64,000 nucleotides of DNA from Pseudomonas triclosanedens (GCF_026686735.1 NZ_CP113432.1:1240001-1304000), one strand, 5' to 3'; counted from the stretch's first letter, positions 17,711-27,723 are shown. The notes: generated by a model from the letters alone, not told the origin. A program made the numbers and translations.

Positions 17711-19771
17711 ATGCAGAACTCCCCGTTTTCCGCTCTATTTGAGCCTATTCAGATTGGCCCGGTTCGGGCGAAGAATCGCTTTTATCAGACACCGCATTGC
17801 AATGGCATGGGGGCCTTGCGTCCTGATGCTCACGCGCGCATGCGCGGGATAAAAGCTGAGGGCGGCTGGGGGGTTGTGAACACTGCAAACTGCTCTGTCC
17901 ATCCGTCGAGCGACCTTCTTCCCGAGGTATTGCAGACGCTGTGGGACGACGGTGATATCCCGGTGCTCGCAAAAATGGTTGAGGCCGTGCACGAGCATGA
18001 TGCCCTGGCTGGCGTGCAACTGGCTTACTCGACTTATTACAACGGCAACCGGTTTACCCGCGAAGTGCCGCTTGGGCCGATGTCTCGACCGGTCAGTGGG
18101 TATCAGCCAGTTCAAGTCCGTGGGATGGATAAAGAGGATATCCGTAATCTCCTCGGCTGGTGGGCGGCAGCATCGAAGCGCGCGATGAAAGCGGGCTTCG
18201 ATATCATCAACGTCGACTCCAACTTTTCAACTATTGCTTTCCAGTTCCTGTCACCTCGAAACCAGCGGACAGATGAGTATGGTGGCAGTCTCCTCAATCG
18301 AACTCGCCTGCTCAGGGAGCTGATTGAGGTGACTCGCGATGCAACTCAAGGGCAGTGCGCGATCAGCGTTCGGCTCATCATTGATGAGCTGTGCGGAGCT
18401 AATGGTCTGAGAGCCCACGAGGAAGGTATTGAGGCTATTGGGATGTTGGCTGAGCTTCCTGATCTATGGGATCTGGTCGTCGGTACCTGGGCCGATGATT
18501 CACCTAGCTCGCGATTCGCAGCAGAGAATGATCACGAGCCATTTATGATCGGCATAAAGTCAGTGACGACTAAACCGGTTGTTGGAGTCGGTCGTTTCAC
18601 CTCCCCCGATACCATGGCTGGACTGCTGCGTCGGGGCGTCCTGGATATGGTAGGGGCCGCTCGTCCCTCCATCGCTGATCCGTTCCTCCCGAACAAGATC
18701 CGTGAGGGGCGGTATGAAGACATCCGCGAGTGCATCGGATGCAACATCTGCGTTTCGAGCCACTTTGCGATGACCAATCTGCGTTGCACGCAGAATCCAA
18801 CCATGGGCGAAGAATGGCGTCGTGGGTGGCACCCGGAATACATCGCGGCCAAGCGTTCCAATGATGCCGTTCTTGTGGTCGGTGCGGGCCCAGCGGGCTT
18901 GGAGTGTGCACGGGCGCTTGGCCAACGAGGCTACAACGTAACGCTGGCAGAGCGTGGTACTCAACTCGGTGGTCGTGTGACGCGAGAAGGTGAGCAACTG
19001 CCGGGACTACGTGAGTGGCTTCGAGTTCGCGATTGGCGGATTACCCAGTTACATAAGATGCAGAATGTTGGCATCTACATGGATAGCAATCTCTGCGTCC
19101 AAGATATTCTTGAGTTTGGGGCTGCGCATGTTGTGCTTGCCACGGGATCTACCTGGCGAGCTGATGGTGTCGGGCGCGCTGCAGATCGTCCAATTCCCCA
19201 CGACAACACAGTCAAGATACTCACGCCAGATCAAATTATGGATGGTGAGCTCCCAGCCGATGGGCCTGTCTTAGTCTATGACGATGATCATTACTACATG
19301 GGCAGTGTGATTGCGGAAAAACTAGCCAAAGCTGGACATTCAGTAACACTCGCAACTCCAGCAGCTGAAATCTCGGCATTCACCGCGAACACTCTGGAGC
19401 TATCGAGGGTGACCCGGCGCCTTGATGAGGCCGGTGTGCATATGCTCACTCACAGCGTCTTGGGAAAAATCTCAGGTGAACGCGCACTTCTCGTACATGT
19501 CCATACGGCGAAAGCGCATGAGATACATGTAGCGACAATTGTTATGGTGACAGCTCGACTGCCCAATGAACAGTTGTATTACGATCTGAAAGAAGAGGCT
19601 AAAGGGAATATTGATGGAGGGATAAAGTCGGTAGGCCGAATTGGTGACTGCTTAGCTCCTGCCGCAATATTCCAGGCCGTCTATACGGGGCATAAATATG
19701 CACGTGAGTTTGAGGAGTCAGAAGAGCACGTGGCAATGAAGAGGGAAAGGATTCAGCTGCAAGAAGTGTAA
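17711..19771 (+). CDS. trimethylamine-dehydrogenase-family iron-sulfur flavoprotein, unknown amine substrate
   Basis: A 686-residue enzyme colinear with trimethylamine dehydrogenase (TMADH): an FMN TIM barrel (1-about 330), a 4Fe-4S site with Cys341, 344, 347 and 359 (CIGCNIC...C), then ADP/NAD-binding domains beginning VLVVGAGPAGLE. Cys30 (PHCNG) sits exactly at the TMADH cysteine that holds FMN covalently. Substrate-cage residues differ: Asn60 for Tyr60, Asp169 for Tyr169, Phe172 for His172 and His351 for Trp355, so trimethylamine is unlikely; dimethylglycine- or N-methylproline-type demethylases are relatives. TMADH relatives pass electrons to ETF, matching the etf remnant. Start is the ATG at 17711. 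Confidence 0.88.
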   Translation: MQNSPFSALFEPIQIGPVRAKNRFYQTPHCNGMGALRPDAHARMRGIKAEGGWGVVNTANCSVHPSSDLLPEVLQTLWDDGDIPVLAKMVEAVHEHDALAGVQLAYSTYYNGNRFTREVPLGPMSRPVSGYQPVQVRGMDKEDIRNLLGWWAAASKRAMKAGFDIINVDSNFSTIAFQFLSPRNQRTDEYGGSLLNRTRLLRELIEVTRDATQGQCAISVRLIIDELCGANGLRAHEEGIEAIGMLAELPDLWDLVVGTWADDSPSSRFAAENDHEPFMIGIKSVTTKPVVGVGRFTSPDTMAGLLRRGVLDMVGAARPSIADPFLPNKIREGRYEDIRECIGCNICVSSHFAMTNLRCTQNPTMGEEWRRGWHPEYIAAKRSNDAVLVVGAGPAGLECARALGQRGYNVTLAERGTQLGGRVTREGEQLPGLREWLRVRDWRITQLHKMQNVGIYMDSNLCVQDILEFGAAHVVLATGSTWRADGVGRAADRPIPHDNTVKILTPDQIMDGELPADGPVLVYDDDHYYMGSVIAEKLAKAGHSVTLATPAAEISAFTANTLELSRVTRRLDEAGVHMLTHSVLGKISGERALLVHVHTAKAHEIHVATIVMVTARLPNEQLYYDLKEEAKGNIDGGIKSVGRIGDCLAPAAIFQAVYTGHKYAREFEESEEHVAMKRERIQLQEV

Positions 19772-19905
19772 GAGAATCACGAGGTGTGCATGTTGGAGAA
19801 TAAATACAATAACCAGCATCGAGCATGGATTAATCAGTCCGGTACTGGTCTAAATTAAATTTCTCTCTGCCGTTTGGAGAAAATTTGGATAGTCGGAGGA
19901 TAGAA

Positions 19906-21051
19906 ATGTTCGCTGCTAACAATCAAACAATGCGTGGCTACGACGGCACCTCGGATGCCGCTTGTAACGGTACTGATCTCCAGGTTTCCTTCAAAGATGT
20001 CTGCAAATCGTACGATGGCGACAACTGGGTAGTCAAAGGGCTTAACCTAGACATCAAGAAGGGGGAGTTTGTGTCGTTTCTAGGGCCGTCCGGCTCTGGT
20101 AAAACAACGACGCTTATGATGCTCGCCGGCTTTGAAAGCCCTTCCGAAGGGGACATCATCCTGGATGGAAGTCCAATACAGAATCTCCCCCCCGAAAAAA
20201 GGGATATGGGCGTGGTGTTTCAGAACTATGCCCTTTTCCCGCATCTCACTGTCGAAGAGAACATCGCCTATCCGCTGAAAATGCGGAAAGTATCGAAAGA
20301 GAAAATTCAACAGCAGGTTGCAGAGGTAATGCGACTTGTTCAGTTGGACAAAATGGGTAAGCGGAAGCCATCGGAGCTTTCTGGTGGTCAACAACAACGC
20401 GTTGCCCTGGCGCGAGCTTTGGTTTTCGAACCAAAATTGGTCTTGATGGATGAGCCTCTGGGGGCTTTGGATAAACGACTGCGGGAAGATCTTCAACTAG
20501 AAATCAAGCATATCTGTAATCGACTCAATTTGACGGTTGTGTATGTTACTCACGACCAAGGTGAGGCACTCACCATGTCTGATCGAGTAGCCGTATTCAA
20601 TGACGGTGTTATCCAGCAGCTCGCTACTCCAGAAGAAATATATCAGCGTCCCGCTAATACCTTTGTTGCAACCTTCGTTGGTGAGAACAACAAGCTGCAT
20701 GGTGTAGTCCAAGACGTCACCAATGGGATTGCAGAAATCAGGTTGAATTCTGGTGGTGCTATTAAAGCGCGAGCATCGTTGCACGCGCGTAAGGGCGAGC
20801 AATGCACTGTTGTAGTTAGGCCGGAAAAAATTTCCATCTGCACTGACGTCAGTGAATGCGCGATGGAAGGGGTGGTTCGAGAGTCCGTATTCTACGGAGA
20901 CGAACTGCGTGTGCACGTTGAAATTGGAAATGGCTGTCTTCTGGTTCTTCGAACTTCAGGGGATGAAAGAAGTGAGTCCTACCAGCCAGGGGCGAGTATA
21001 AAGGTGGGCTGGCGACCGGAAGACTGTGAAGCACTTGATTATCTGCCGTAA
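19906..21051 (+). CDS. polyamine-type ABC importer ATPase (PotA-like)
   Basis: A 381-residue ATPase with Walker A GPSGSGKTT, Q-loop VFQNYALFPH, signature LSGGQQQRVALARAL, Walker B LVLMDEPLGALD and the H-loop TH, plus a C-terminal TOBE domain typical of PotA/SpuF-like proteins. It energises import of the solute bound by the next gene product. GGAGG precedes the ATG at 19906, favoured over an upstream TTG. It begins a tightly packed run of nine genes. Confidence 0.9.
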   Translation: MFAANNQTMRGYDGTSDAACNGTDLQVSFKDVCKSYDGDNWVVKGLNLDIKKGEFVSFLGPSGSGKTTTLMMLAGFESPSEGDIILDGSPIQNLPPEKRDMGVVFQNYALFPHLTVEENIAYPLKMRKVSKEKIQQQVAEVMRLVQLDKMGKRKPSELSGGQQQRVALARALVFEPKLVLMDEPLGALDKRLREDLQLEIKHICNRLNLTVVYVTHDQGEALTMSDRVAVFNDGVIQQLATPEEIYQRPANTFVATFVGENNKLHGVVQDVTNGIAEIRLNSGGAIKARASLHARKGEQCTVVVRPEKISICTDVSECAMEGVVRESVFYGDELRVHVEIGNGCLLVLRTSGDERSESYQPGASIKVGWRPEDCEALDYLP

Positions 21052-21079
21052 AAAATAAATAGAATACGAGGAGTCAATC

Positions 21080-22120
21080 ATGAAAGTGTTTTATTCTAGT
21101 TTTGCACTTGCTTTGGTTGTTGCAGGCACCACGTCTGCTAATGCTGCAGACGCAATTACCGTTACCTCTTGGGGCGGTGCGCTGCAGAAGAATCAGAGCT
21201 CTGCATTCATGGAGCCTTTTTCTAAAGTATCTGGGGTCAAAGTATCCCAGGATGAGTGGAGCGGCGAGCTAGCTAAACTTAGGGCAATGACGGAAAGCGG
21301 CTCGGTCGTCTGGGATGTGATCGATGTTGATCCGCAAACTGCTGAACAGGCGTGCAGCCAAGGACTTCTAGATAAACTTGACTATGGGAAGATTACCCCG
21401 CCCAGTACCTTGGTCAAGGGTGCGGTATTGGACTGCGCGGTTGGTATTAGTTCCTATGCAACCATCTTGGCTTACAATCCGGAAAAACTGAAGGCTAAGC
21501 CAACCTCTATTACCGATATTTTCGATACCCAGAAATTCCCGGGGAAAAGGACGTTCCATAAAAGCCCCGTCGATACTCTTGAGGTAGCCCTGCTGGCAGA
21601 TGGCGTACCGGCTGATGAGGTCTACAGCACACTGGAAACTCCGGAAGGTGTTGATCGTGCTTTCAAGAAGTTGGACACCATCAAGAAAGATATTGTCTGG
21701 TGGGAGGCTGGTGCGCAGCCGTCGCAGCTTTTAAAAAGCGGGGAGGCTGTAATTGGCCTAGCATGGAACGGCCGAGTCAGCGATGCCAACAAGTCTGAGA
21801 AGGCCGGCCTGGGCGTTGTTTGGGATGGTCAGATCCAAGGGTTTGATATGTGGGCAATTCCTAAAGGATCCAAGAACAAGGAATTGGCATATAAGTTCAT
21901 AAAGTTCACTACGGATCCGAAAAATAACGCGGAACTCTCAAAGTATGTCGACTACGGCCCGACCGTGGTTGAGGCTGTCAAGAACGTATCTCCAGATACT
22001 TTGGGTGATCTTCCGACCGCGCCGCAGAATATGAAAAACTATCTTGTTCAAGATGCGGAGTTCTGGGGGGTATATGGGCCAGACTTAAATGCGCGTTTCT
22101 CTACCTGGGTATCTCAGTAA
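21080..22120 (+). CDS. periplasmic solute-binding protein (PotD/spermidine-putrescine type)
   Basis: A 346-residue secreted protein. The signal peptide ends near residue 22 (ANA-AD), and the mature domain starts with ITVTSWGGALQKNQ, typical of PBP type 2 polyamine- and opine-like binders. It should deliver the island's substrate to the permease pair. Acidic residues that coordinate amines in PotD are plausible but not individually assignable here, so the ligand could be another cationic or betaine-like compound. Confidence 0.88.
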   Translation: MKVFYSSFALALVVAGTTSANAADAITVTSWGGALQKNQSSAFMEPFSKVSGVKVSQDEWSGELAKLRAMTESGSVVWDVIDVDPQTAEQACSQGLLDKLDYGKITPPSTLVKGAVLDCAVGISSYATILAYNPEKLKAKPTSITDIFDTQKFPGKRTFHKSPVDTLEVALLADGVPADEVYSTLETPEGVDRAFKKLDTIKKDIVWWEAGAQPSQLLKSGEAVIGLAWNGRVSDANKSEKAGLGVVWDGQIQGFDMWAIPKGSKNKELAYKFIKFTTDPKNNAELSKYVDYGPTVVEAVKNVSPDTLGDLPTAPQNMKNYLVQDAEFWGVYGPDLNARFSTWVSQ

Positions 22121-22172
22121 TTTTGGTTGCGCATGTTGGGCTTGCCCAGCGTGCGCTTCTTAGGAGAGTCGT

Positions 22173-23408
22173 ATGATTATGGCCGAGGCATCGATGGCTT
22201 CCGCAAAACAGAAGCCCCACCTGGCAGGTGAAAAGCGCAAGCGAGTACTCGCCATGGCCCCCGCCTTACCGCTTGTCGCGTTCATCTTTGTTTTCTTCAT
22301 AGTGCCACTTTCTACTGTCTTCTACTATGCAGTGCAAGATGACGTGATAAGCAAATCACTACCTCATACGACTGCAGTGCTTGAAGACTGGAATCGTTCA
22401 TTGCCGCTTCCTGACTCTGCTTACAGAGCTGCAATTATGGACTTCAAAGCGTTATATGAGTCCGGCAATGTTGGTGCACTTTCACAGCGGATTGGAATTC
22501 AGTTCGTAGGTGGTCGAGCTCTGGTTGAGCAAACGATTAGGCGTCTAAATAAGAGTGAAGGTGAAGACTGGAAGGGGCGACTAGAAGCAGCAAATCCAGC
22601 ATGGAAAAACTCGACAATTTGGGAGGTCATTGCGGACGGAAGTGGATCGACAAGTCTCATCTATTTTCGCTGGTCTATTGATAGACTGAAACAGGTTGAT
22701 TCATCAGGGAAAGTGTCTGAGCAAAAGGGATATGCCTTCTTGGATATGTTTGCCAGGACAGCAACTATTAGCCTTGGAGTAACCTTGCTGACTGTACTCC
22801 TCGGGTATCCGCTCGCATATGTTCTTGTAGAGAGTCGGGGGAAAGTTGGCGGCCTGCTCCTCCTTTTGGTTCTTGTTCCGTTCTGGACGTCACTTCTGGT
22901 AAGAAGTATGTCTTGGGTTGTCCTCCTGCAATCAAACGGTGTAATAAATCTATTGATTCAATGTCTGGGGTTGAGTCATGAATCAATTCAGCTGCTATAT
23001 ACGCGGTTTGCAACTGTTACCGCGATGACTCAAATTCAGTTGCCATTTACTGTGTTGCCGATGTATAGCGTAATGAAGACAATTCCTCGTACGCATGTAA
23101 GGGCTGCTCGCTCGTTAGGTGCTGGGCCAATCGTCGCCCACGCGACGGTGTACTTCCCTCAAGCATTGCCGGGTATTGCCGCAGGGGCGTTGCTGACATT
23201 CATTCTCTGTCTTGGTTATTACATCACCCCTGCCTTGGTTGGGGGCGCATCTGATCAGATGGCTAGTTACTACATCGCGCGTTTTGTAAATGAAGAGCTA
23301 AATTGGGGTTTGGCATCTGCACTCAGTGTAATACTCACCGTGACTGCAGTGATTATCTCGATACCGCTTTGCCGCCAAATCATGAAGAGAAACGGAGGTC
23401 GGATCTGA
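22173..23408 (+). CDS. ABC importer permease (PotB-like) with large periplasmic insert
   Basis: A 411-residue permease, longer than classical PotB (about 285). After the first membrane helix (about 27-52) there is a soluble stretch of about 130 residues before the conserved transport domain. The EAA-type loop lies near VRAARSLGAGPIVAHATVYFP. This extended form occurs in YdcU/opine-type importers. It ends in a TGATG overlap with the next permease gene. Confidence 0.87.
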   Translation: MIMAEASMASAKQKPHLAGEKRKRVLAMAPALPLVAFIFVFFIVPLSTVFYYAVQDDVISKSLPHTTAVLEDWNRSLPLPDSAYRAAIMDFKALYESGNVGALSQRIGIQFVGGRALVEQTIRRLNKSEGEDWKGRLEAANPAWKNSTIWEVIADGSGSTSLIYFRWSIDRLKQVDSSGKVSEQKGYAFLDMFARTATISLGVTLLTVLLGYPLAYVLVESRGKVGGLLLLLVLVPFWTSLLVRSMSWVVLLQSNGVINLLIQCLGLSHESIQLLYTRFATVTAMTQIQLPFTVLPMYSVMKTIPRTHVRAARSLGAGPIVAHATVYFPQALPGIAAGALLTFILCLGYYITPALVGGASDQMASYYIARFVNEELNWGLASALSVILTVTAVIISIPLCRQIMKRNGGRI

Positions 23409-24205
23409 TGAAAAATTATCATGACCTTCCGCTCGGAGTTCGAGTGGTTCTCTATGGTTGGGTTGGGCTGGTGCTTGTGTTTCTCTCTGTTCCGCTTCTT
23501 TTGGTTCTGCCGATGTCAATCAGCAGCGACCCTTGGTTTACATACCCGCTGCCGGGCATCTCAATGAGGTGGTTTGAAGCCCTGTGGAACAACCCTCTCT
23601 GGCTGAAGTCGATCATTAACAGCACGGTTATTGGATTGGCAACGACTATCATGGCGACGCTTCTTGGTACTGGTGCGGCCATTGGTCTTATTAATCCTAG
23701 ATTTCCGTATCGGAGTAGCATTTTTGTACTGATCCTCACGCCGCTAATTATTCCGGTAGTGGTGTCGGCGCTAGGCTTCTATCTGCTCTTGTCGAAATTG
23801 GGGCTTCTGCATAGCTTCCCTGGAATTGTAATCGCCCACACAGTACTTGCTACCCCGTTCGTAGTTGTGACTGTCGCGGCTACTTTAAGTCGATTCGATT
23901 ACAATCTTATGCGTGCTGCTACAAGTTTGGGTGCAAGCCGGTGGACAGCATTCAGAACAGTAATGCTTCCGCTAATCTCGCCTGGTATCGCAGCTGGTGC
24001 AGTATTTGCTTTTATTACTTCGTTTGATGAAGTCGTGGCGGTGCTGTTCATTGCTGGCCCAGAGCAGCGAACTCTTCCGCGTCAATTGTTTAGTGGGATG
24101 CGCGAGCAACTTGAGCCGACCATTATTGCCGCTTCTGTAATTGTAATTATTCTAACTGTTTCTTTGATGCTGGTTGCTGGTCGTCTCCAGCGGCAGCGCG
24201 TGTAA
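23408..24205 (+). CDS. ABC importer permease (PotC-like)
   Basis: A 265-residue permease with six hydrophobic segments and an EAA-type motif LMRAATSLGASRWTAFRTVMLP. The ATG at 23408 overlaps the preceding stop codon, which marks the start; upstream in-frame codons lie inside PotB. It completes the four-component importer. Confidence 0.9.
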   Translation: MKNYHDLPLGVRVVLYGWVGLVLVFLSVPLLLVLPMSISSDPWFTYPLPGISMRWFEALWNNPLWLKSIINSTVIGLATTIMATLLGTGAAIGLINPRFPYRSSIFVLILTPLIIPVVVSALGFYLLLSKLGLLHSFPGIVIAHTVLATPFVVVTVAATLSRFDYNLMRAATSLGASRWTAFRTVMLPLISPGIAAGAVFAFITSFDEVVAVLFIAGPEQRTLPRQLFSGMREQLEPTIIAASVIVIILTVSLMLVAGRLQRQRV

Positions 24206-24230
24206 GTGAATTTCTTGACCGGTGATCAAC

Positions 24231-25544
24231 ATGATTGACAAGAAGTACCTGACTTCCGATTTTCGTGAACTGCCTTATTGGTGGGATAAGGCTCCTCTGG
24301 TAGTTGAGCAGCAGGTAGATCTTCCCGCTACAGCAGATGTGGCTATTGTTGGTAGCGGCTTTAGTGGCCTTTCTGCGGCTCTCACCTTGGCCCGTGCGGG
24401 CAAGCGGGTCGTGGTTATCGATGCCGAAGATTGTGGCTATGGGGCTTCGCGTCGAAACGCTGGCTTCCTGGGAAGAACCTTGAAGCGCAGTCACGAATGG
24501 CTGGCAAAACACCATAGCGAACAGTATGCCGATACCGTATACAAGGAGCTCAACGAAGCGCTGCACTTAGTCGAGCAGGTTGTCGATGAAGAGGGGATTG
24601 ATTGCTTCCGAACGACTTGTGGCCGCTTTATCGGTGCGACCTCGCCTGCTCACTTCAAGCTTCTTGAGAAAGAGCTGAGCAGAAATCGCCAGGTTCTGGG
24701 TAGCGACTACCAGATGATCTCTAAAGAGGAGCAGCATCGAGAGATCAAGACGGATGTCTACTTTGGTGGCGCTGTGATCCCAGACCTGGGAAGCATCCAT
24801 CCGGGACTATACCACGACGGACTGCTTCGAAAGGCTCGCGAAGCGGGGGTTGTGTTTCTGGGAAGAACCAATGTTCTGGGAATCTCTAGCGCCGCCACTG
24901 GGCACAGCGTGACTACCACCCGAGGTAAAATCAAAGCCAGCCATGTTGTGATTGGCACCAATGGATATAGCTCTGATTTGATGCCATGGCTCCACAGGCG
25001 GATCATTCCTTTCACCGGCTACATCATCGCAACTGAGGTGTTGCCGCAAGGAAAGCTCGAGGAGCTGCTGCCCAATCGGCGGACTTATCTCGAAACCGTG
25101 ATGAACATCAATTTCATTCGGCCTGCGCCTGACACCAATCGGATTCTTTTTGGTGGGCTCACTGGAACCAATGTGCCCGGGCCACTCGACCTTGCTGATC
25201 AACTACGCAACATCATGCTGAAAATCCTCCCGGATCTTGGTGCTGATGTACGTCTTAGCCATGCATGGTCTGGGAAGTGCGGCGGAACATTTGATTTTAT
25301 GCCCCACATCGGCGTCAAGGATGGCGTGCACTATGCGATGGGATACAATTTCGCCGGAGTTCCTATGGGCACCTATTTGGGGCGCAAAATGGCGCTCAAA
25401 ATTCTTGGTGACAAGGCTGGGGATTCGATCTTTGAATCGTTCAATTTCCCGAGTATGCCTTTCTATCATGGCAATCCATGGTTTGTTCCCATGGCGATGA
25501 AAATGTTCGACATGAAGGATCGTTGGATTGCACTTGTCGGTTAA
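24231..25544 (+). CDS. FAD-dependent amine/amino-acid oxidoreductase (PuuB/DadA-like)
   Basis: A 437-residue DAO-family flavoprotein with the FAD-binding VAIVGSGFSGLSAALTLAR (about 36-54) and ASRRNAGF, typical of gamma-glutamylputrescine oxidase and related N-substituted amine oxidases. It would oxidise a primary or N-methyl amine, giving an aldehyde or demethylated product. The ATG at 24231 has GGTGA upstream. It follows the importer after 25 bases and precedes an IclR gene. Confidence 0.85.
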   Translation: MIDKKYLTSDFRELPYWWDKAPLVVEQQVDLPATADVAIVGSGFSGLSAALTLARAGKRVVVIDAEDCGYGASRRNAGFLGRTLKRSHEWLAKHHSEQYADTVYKELNEALHLVEQVVDEEGIDCFRTTCGRFIGATSPAHFKLLEKELSRNRQVLGSDYQMISKEEQHREIKTDVYFGGAVIPDLGSIHPGLYHDGLLRKAREAGVVFLGRTNVLGISSAATGHSVTTTRGKIKASHVVIGTNGYSSDLMPWLHRRIIPFTGYIIATEVLPQGKLEELLPNRRTYLETVMNINFIRPAPDTNRILFGGLTGTNVPGPLDLADQLRNIMLKILPDLGADVRLSHAWSGKCGGTFDFMPHIGVKDGVHYAMGYNFAGVPMGTYLGRKMALKILGDKAGDSIFESFNFPSMPFYHGNPWFVPMAMKMFDMKDRWIALVG

Positions 25545-25563
25545 ACTAAATAATGGTGGTGGT

Positions 25564-26373
25564 ATGGATAAGCCTTTAGAAAGATATGTCCGCATTCTCG
25601 AGGTGCTGTCAGGTTTTCCTCAGGGCCTATCCCTAGCTCCTATTGCTGACATATTAGCGCTGCCAAAGTCGACGGTTCATCGGTTACTGAAAGGCTTGGC
25701 CGAGGCAGGGATGGTTCAAGTGATTGATCGGGGAGTGCCCTGTTATCAACTTGGCGCAAGGTGTCTCAATCTCCTTTACTTTGGTGCTACGGAGGATTGG
25801 GTGCGAAATATTTCGCAGCCTATTCTTGAAGATTTGGCGCTAAAAACTGGGCAATCCTGTTTCGTTGCAAAGCTGACCGGTAACTATATTCGGAGCATCG
25901 CAATAATGGCGCCAGATACGAGGGTAAGAGGTTATGTCCTGCCTGGCAGTGAGGTAGTCCCTCATGCAGCCTCTTCCGCGAAAGCCATTCTTGCGTTCCA
26001 GGATATTGATCGCGTGAAAAAGCTTCTGCCTTCGCCACTTCCAAAGCTGACGCCACGTACCAAGGTGACATTGGAAGAGCTGGAGTCCGAGTTTAAAGAG
26101 ATTAGGTCAACAAAAGTCTCTTACTGCCTCGGTGAGGACGTTGAGGGTTACGCCGGTATTGCTTCCCCGATATTGGTTGAGAATCAGCAGGTCATTTACG
26201 CAATCGCACTCACTGGTACGCTTGAGGCACTCATAAATAGGAATAAAGAGCTTCATGTAAGATGCGTGCTTGATGCTGCCGAGAGGTTGTCGCAAGCCAT
26301 CAACTTGAAAATGTCTGATTTGTCTGCGAACTCTGGCAGGGAAACTCCTATCGGTAATTTGCAGGCTGTATGA
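25564..26373 (+). CDS. IclR-family transcriptional regulator (first)
   Basis: A 269-residue regulator: N-terminal winged helix (about 1-70, LPKSTVHRLLKGLAEAG recognition helix) and a C-terminal effector-binding domain with HAASSAKAILA and GEDVEGYAGIASPI. The start at 25564 is preferred because the HTH begins immediately and GGTGGTGG precedes it. It is probably the regulator of the importer and catabolic genes through palindromes such as 15785-15799. Confidence 0.87.
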   Translation: MDKPLERYVRILEVLSGFPQGLSLAPIADILALPKSTVHRLLKGLAEAGMVQVIDRGVPCYQLGARCLNLLYFGATEDWVRNISQPILEDLALKTGQSCFVAKLTGNYIRSIAIMAPDTRVRGYVLPGSEVVPHAASSAKAILAFQDIDRVKKLLPSPLPKLTPRTKVTLEELESEFKEIRSTKVSYCLGEDVEGYAGIASPILVENQQVIYAIALTGTLEALINRNKELHVRCVLDAAERLSQAINLKMSDLSANSGRETPIGNLQAV

Positions 26374-26397
26374 ATTAGCATTGCGGGATACGGTGAA

Positions 26398-27723
26398 ATG
26401 AGCGCAATTCTACATAGAAGTCTTTCTGGAAGTCCGGCGAGCATCTCCAAAGCGCAGGGTGTTTGGATTACGGATAACTCCGGGAAAATTTACCTTGATG
26501 CATTATCTGGCGGCGTGGCGGTTTCTTGTTTGGGCTATGGTAATGAGCGGGTCAATTCCGCTATTGCCGCTCAGCTAAAGGAGTCGGCGTACTTCCACAC
26601 TTCCTTCTTCACCTCTGATGCGGCAGAGCTTTTAGCTCAGGAGCTAACCTCAATAGCTCCAGGAGAGCTGAACTATGTTGTTTACTCGTCCGGCGGCTCC
26701 GAAGCGGTTGAGACAGCGCTAAAGCTTGCGCGTCAGTACTGGGTGGAAAAAGGTGAGTCTAGCAGAAGGTTTATAATCTCTAGAAATCAGAGCTACCACG
26801 GAGGGACGCTTGGAACTCTCGCGGTTGGAGGAAATAAAACTCGGCGTGAAATTTATGCTCCCATGTTGTTTGAGGCGCATTTTATTTCCCCTTGCTTCTA
26901 TTATCGTCAAGCAGAGCAAGGTGAAAGTGAGTCCGACTACGGTGTAAGGGCTGCGGCAGAGCTTGAGAAGAAGATTCTTGAGCTTGGGGCAGAAAACGTG
27001 TCGACTTTCATCTGTGAACCAATTGTTGGTGCAACCTTGGGGTGCGTGCCGGCCGCTGAAGGATATCTCAAAGAAATTCGTAGAATTTGCGATGCTTACG
27101 GTGTCATTCTCATTTTTGACGAGATTATGTGCGGCGCAGGAAGGACTGGTCGGTACTTTGCGTGTGAGCACGATGAAGTCGTCCCTGATATTTTGACTAT
27201 TGCTAAGGGGCTGGGCGGTGGGTTTCAACCCATTGGTGCCACACTTGTCTCGGAAAAAATCTACGAGGCATTGAAAGCCGGTAGTGGTCTGCTTAAACAT
27301 GGCTTTACTTATATGGGGCACAGTGTCTCCTGTGCCGCCGCCTTGGAAGTTTTTAGGATTATCAAGGAAGACGAACTGCTACCCCAAGTGAGCTTGCGGG
27401 GTGAGCAGCTTTTCTCAGAATTGAAGCGAGAAGTGGGGGGGCATCCCAATGTCGGCGATATCCGGGGGCGTGGTTTGTTTGTTGGGGTTGAACTCGTCCA
27501 GGATAAATCTACAAAGCAGCCATTTTCTCCCGGAGAGAAAATTAACTCAAAACTTAAGAATGTCGCGTTTGCTAATGGGCTTCTTATTTATCCTAATGGC
27601 GGAACTGTGGATGGCATTTCCGGCGATCATGTGCTCTTCTCGCCCGCATACACAGTTAGCCCCGGCGAGGTCTCCGAAGTGGTGTCTCGCTTCAAGGCAT
27701 GCTTGAACGAGGTTTTGGGTTAG
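26398..27723 (+). CDS. class III aminotransferase (omega-amino acid type)
   Basis: A 441-residue PLP enzyme: SGGSEAVETALKLARQYW (about 98-115), YHGG, FDEIMCGAGRTG with Asp241, and Schiff-base Lys270 in IAKGLGGGFQPIG. It resembles omega-amino-acid/pyruvate transaminases such as taurine or beta-alanine aminotransferases and is distinct from the GSA-like enzyme in the divergent operon. The presence of two aminotransferases suggests a substrate with two amino groups, or two successive transaminations. Confidence 0.86.
   Translation: MSAILHRSLSGSPASISKAQGVWITDNSGKIYLDALSGGVAVSCLGYGNERVNSAIAAQLKESAYFHTSFFTSDAAELLAQELTSIAPGELNYVVYSSGGSEAVETALKLARQYWVEKGESSRRFIISRNQSYHGGTLGTLAVGGNKTRREIYAPMLFEAHFISPCFYYRQAEQGESESDYGVRAAAELEKKILELGAENVSTFICEPIVGATLGCVPAAEGYLKEIRRICDAYGVILIFDEIMCGAGRTGRYFACEHDEVVPDILTIAKGLGGGFQPIGATLVSEKIYEALKAGSGLLKHGFTYMGHSVSCAAALEVFRIIKEDELLPQVSLRGEQLFSELKREVGGHPNVGDIRGRGLFVGVELVQDKSTKQPFSPGEKINSKLKNVAFANGLLIYPNGGTVDGISGDHVLFSPAYTVSPGEVSEVVSRFKACLNEVLG

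Noticed and set aside
17711..19771. calling the flavoprotein trimethylamine dehydrogenase
   Set aside because: The cofactor ligands match, but residues that form the trimethylamine pocket do not.
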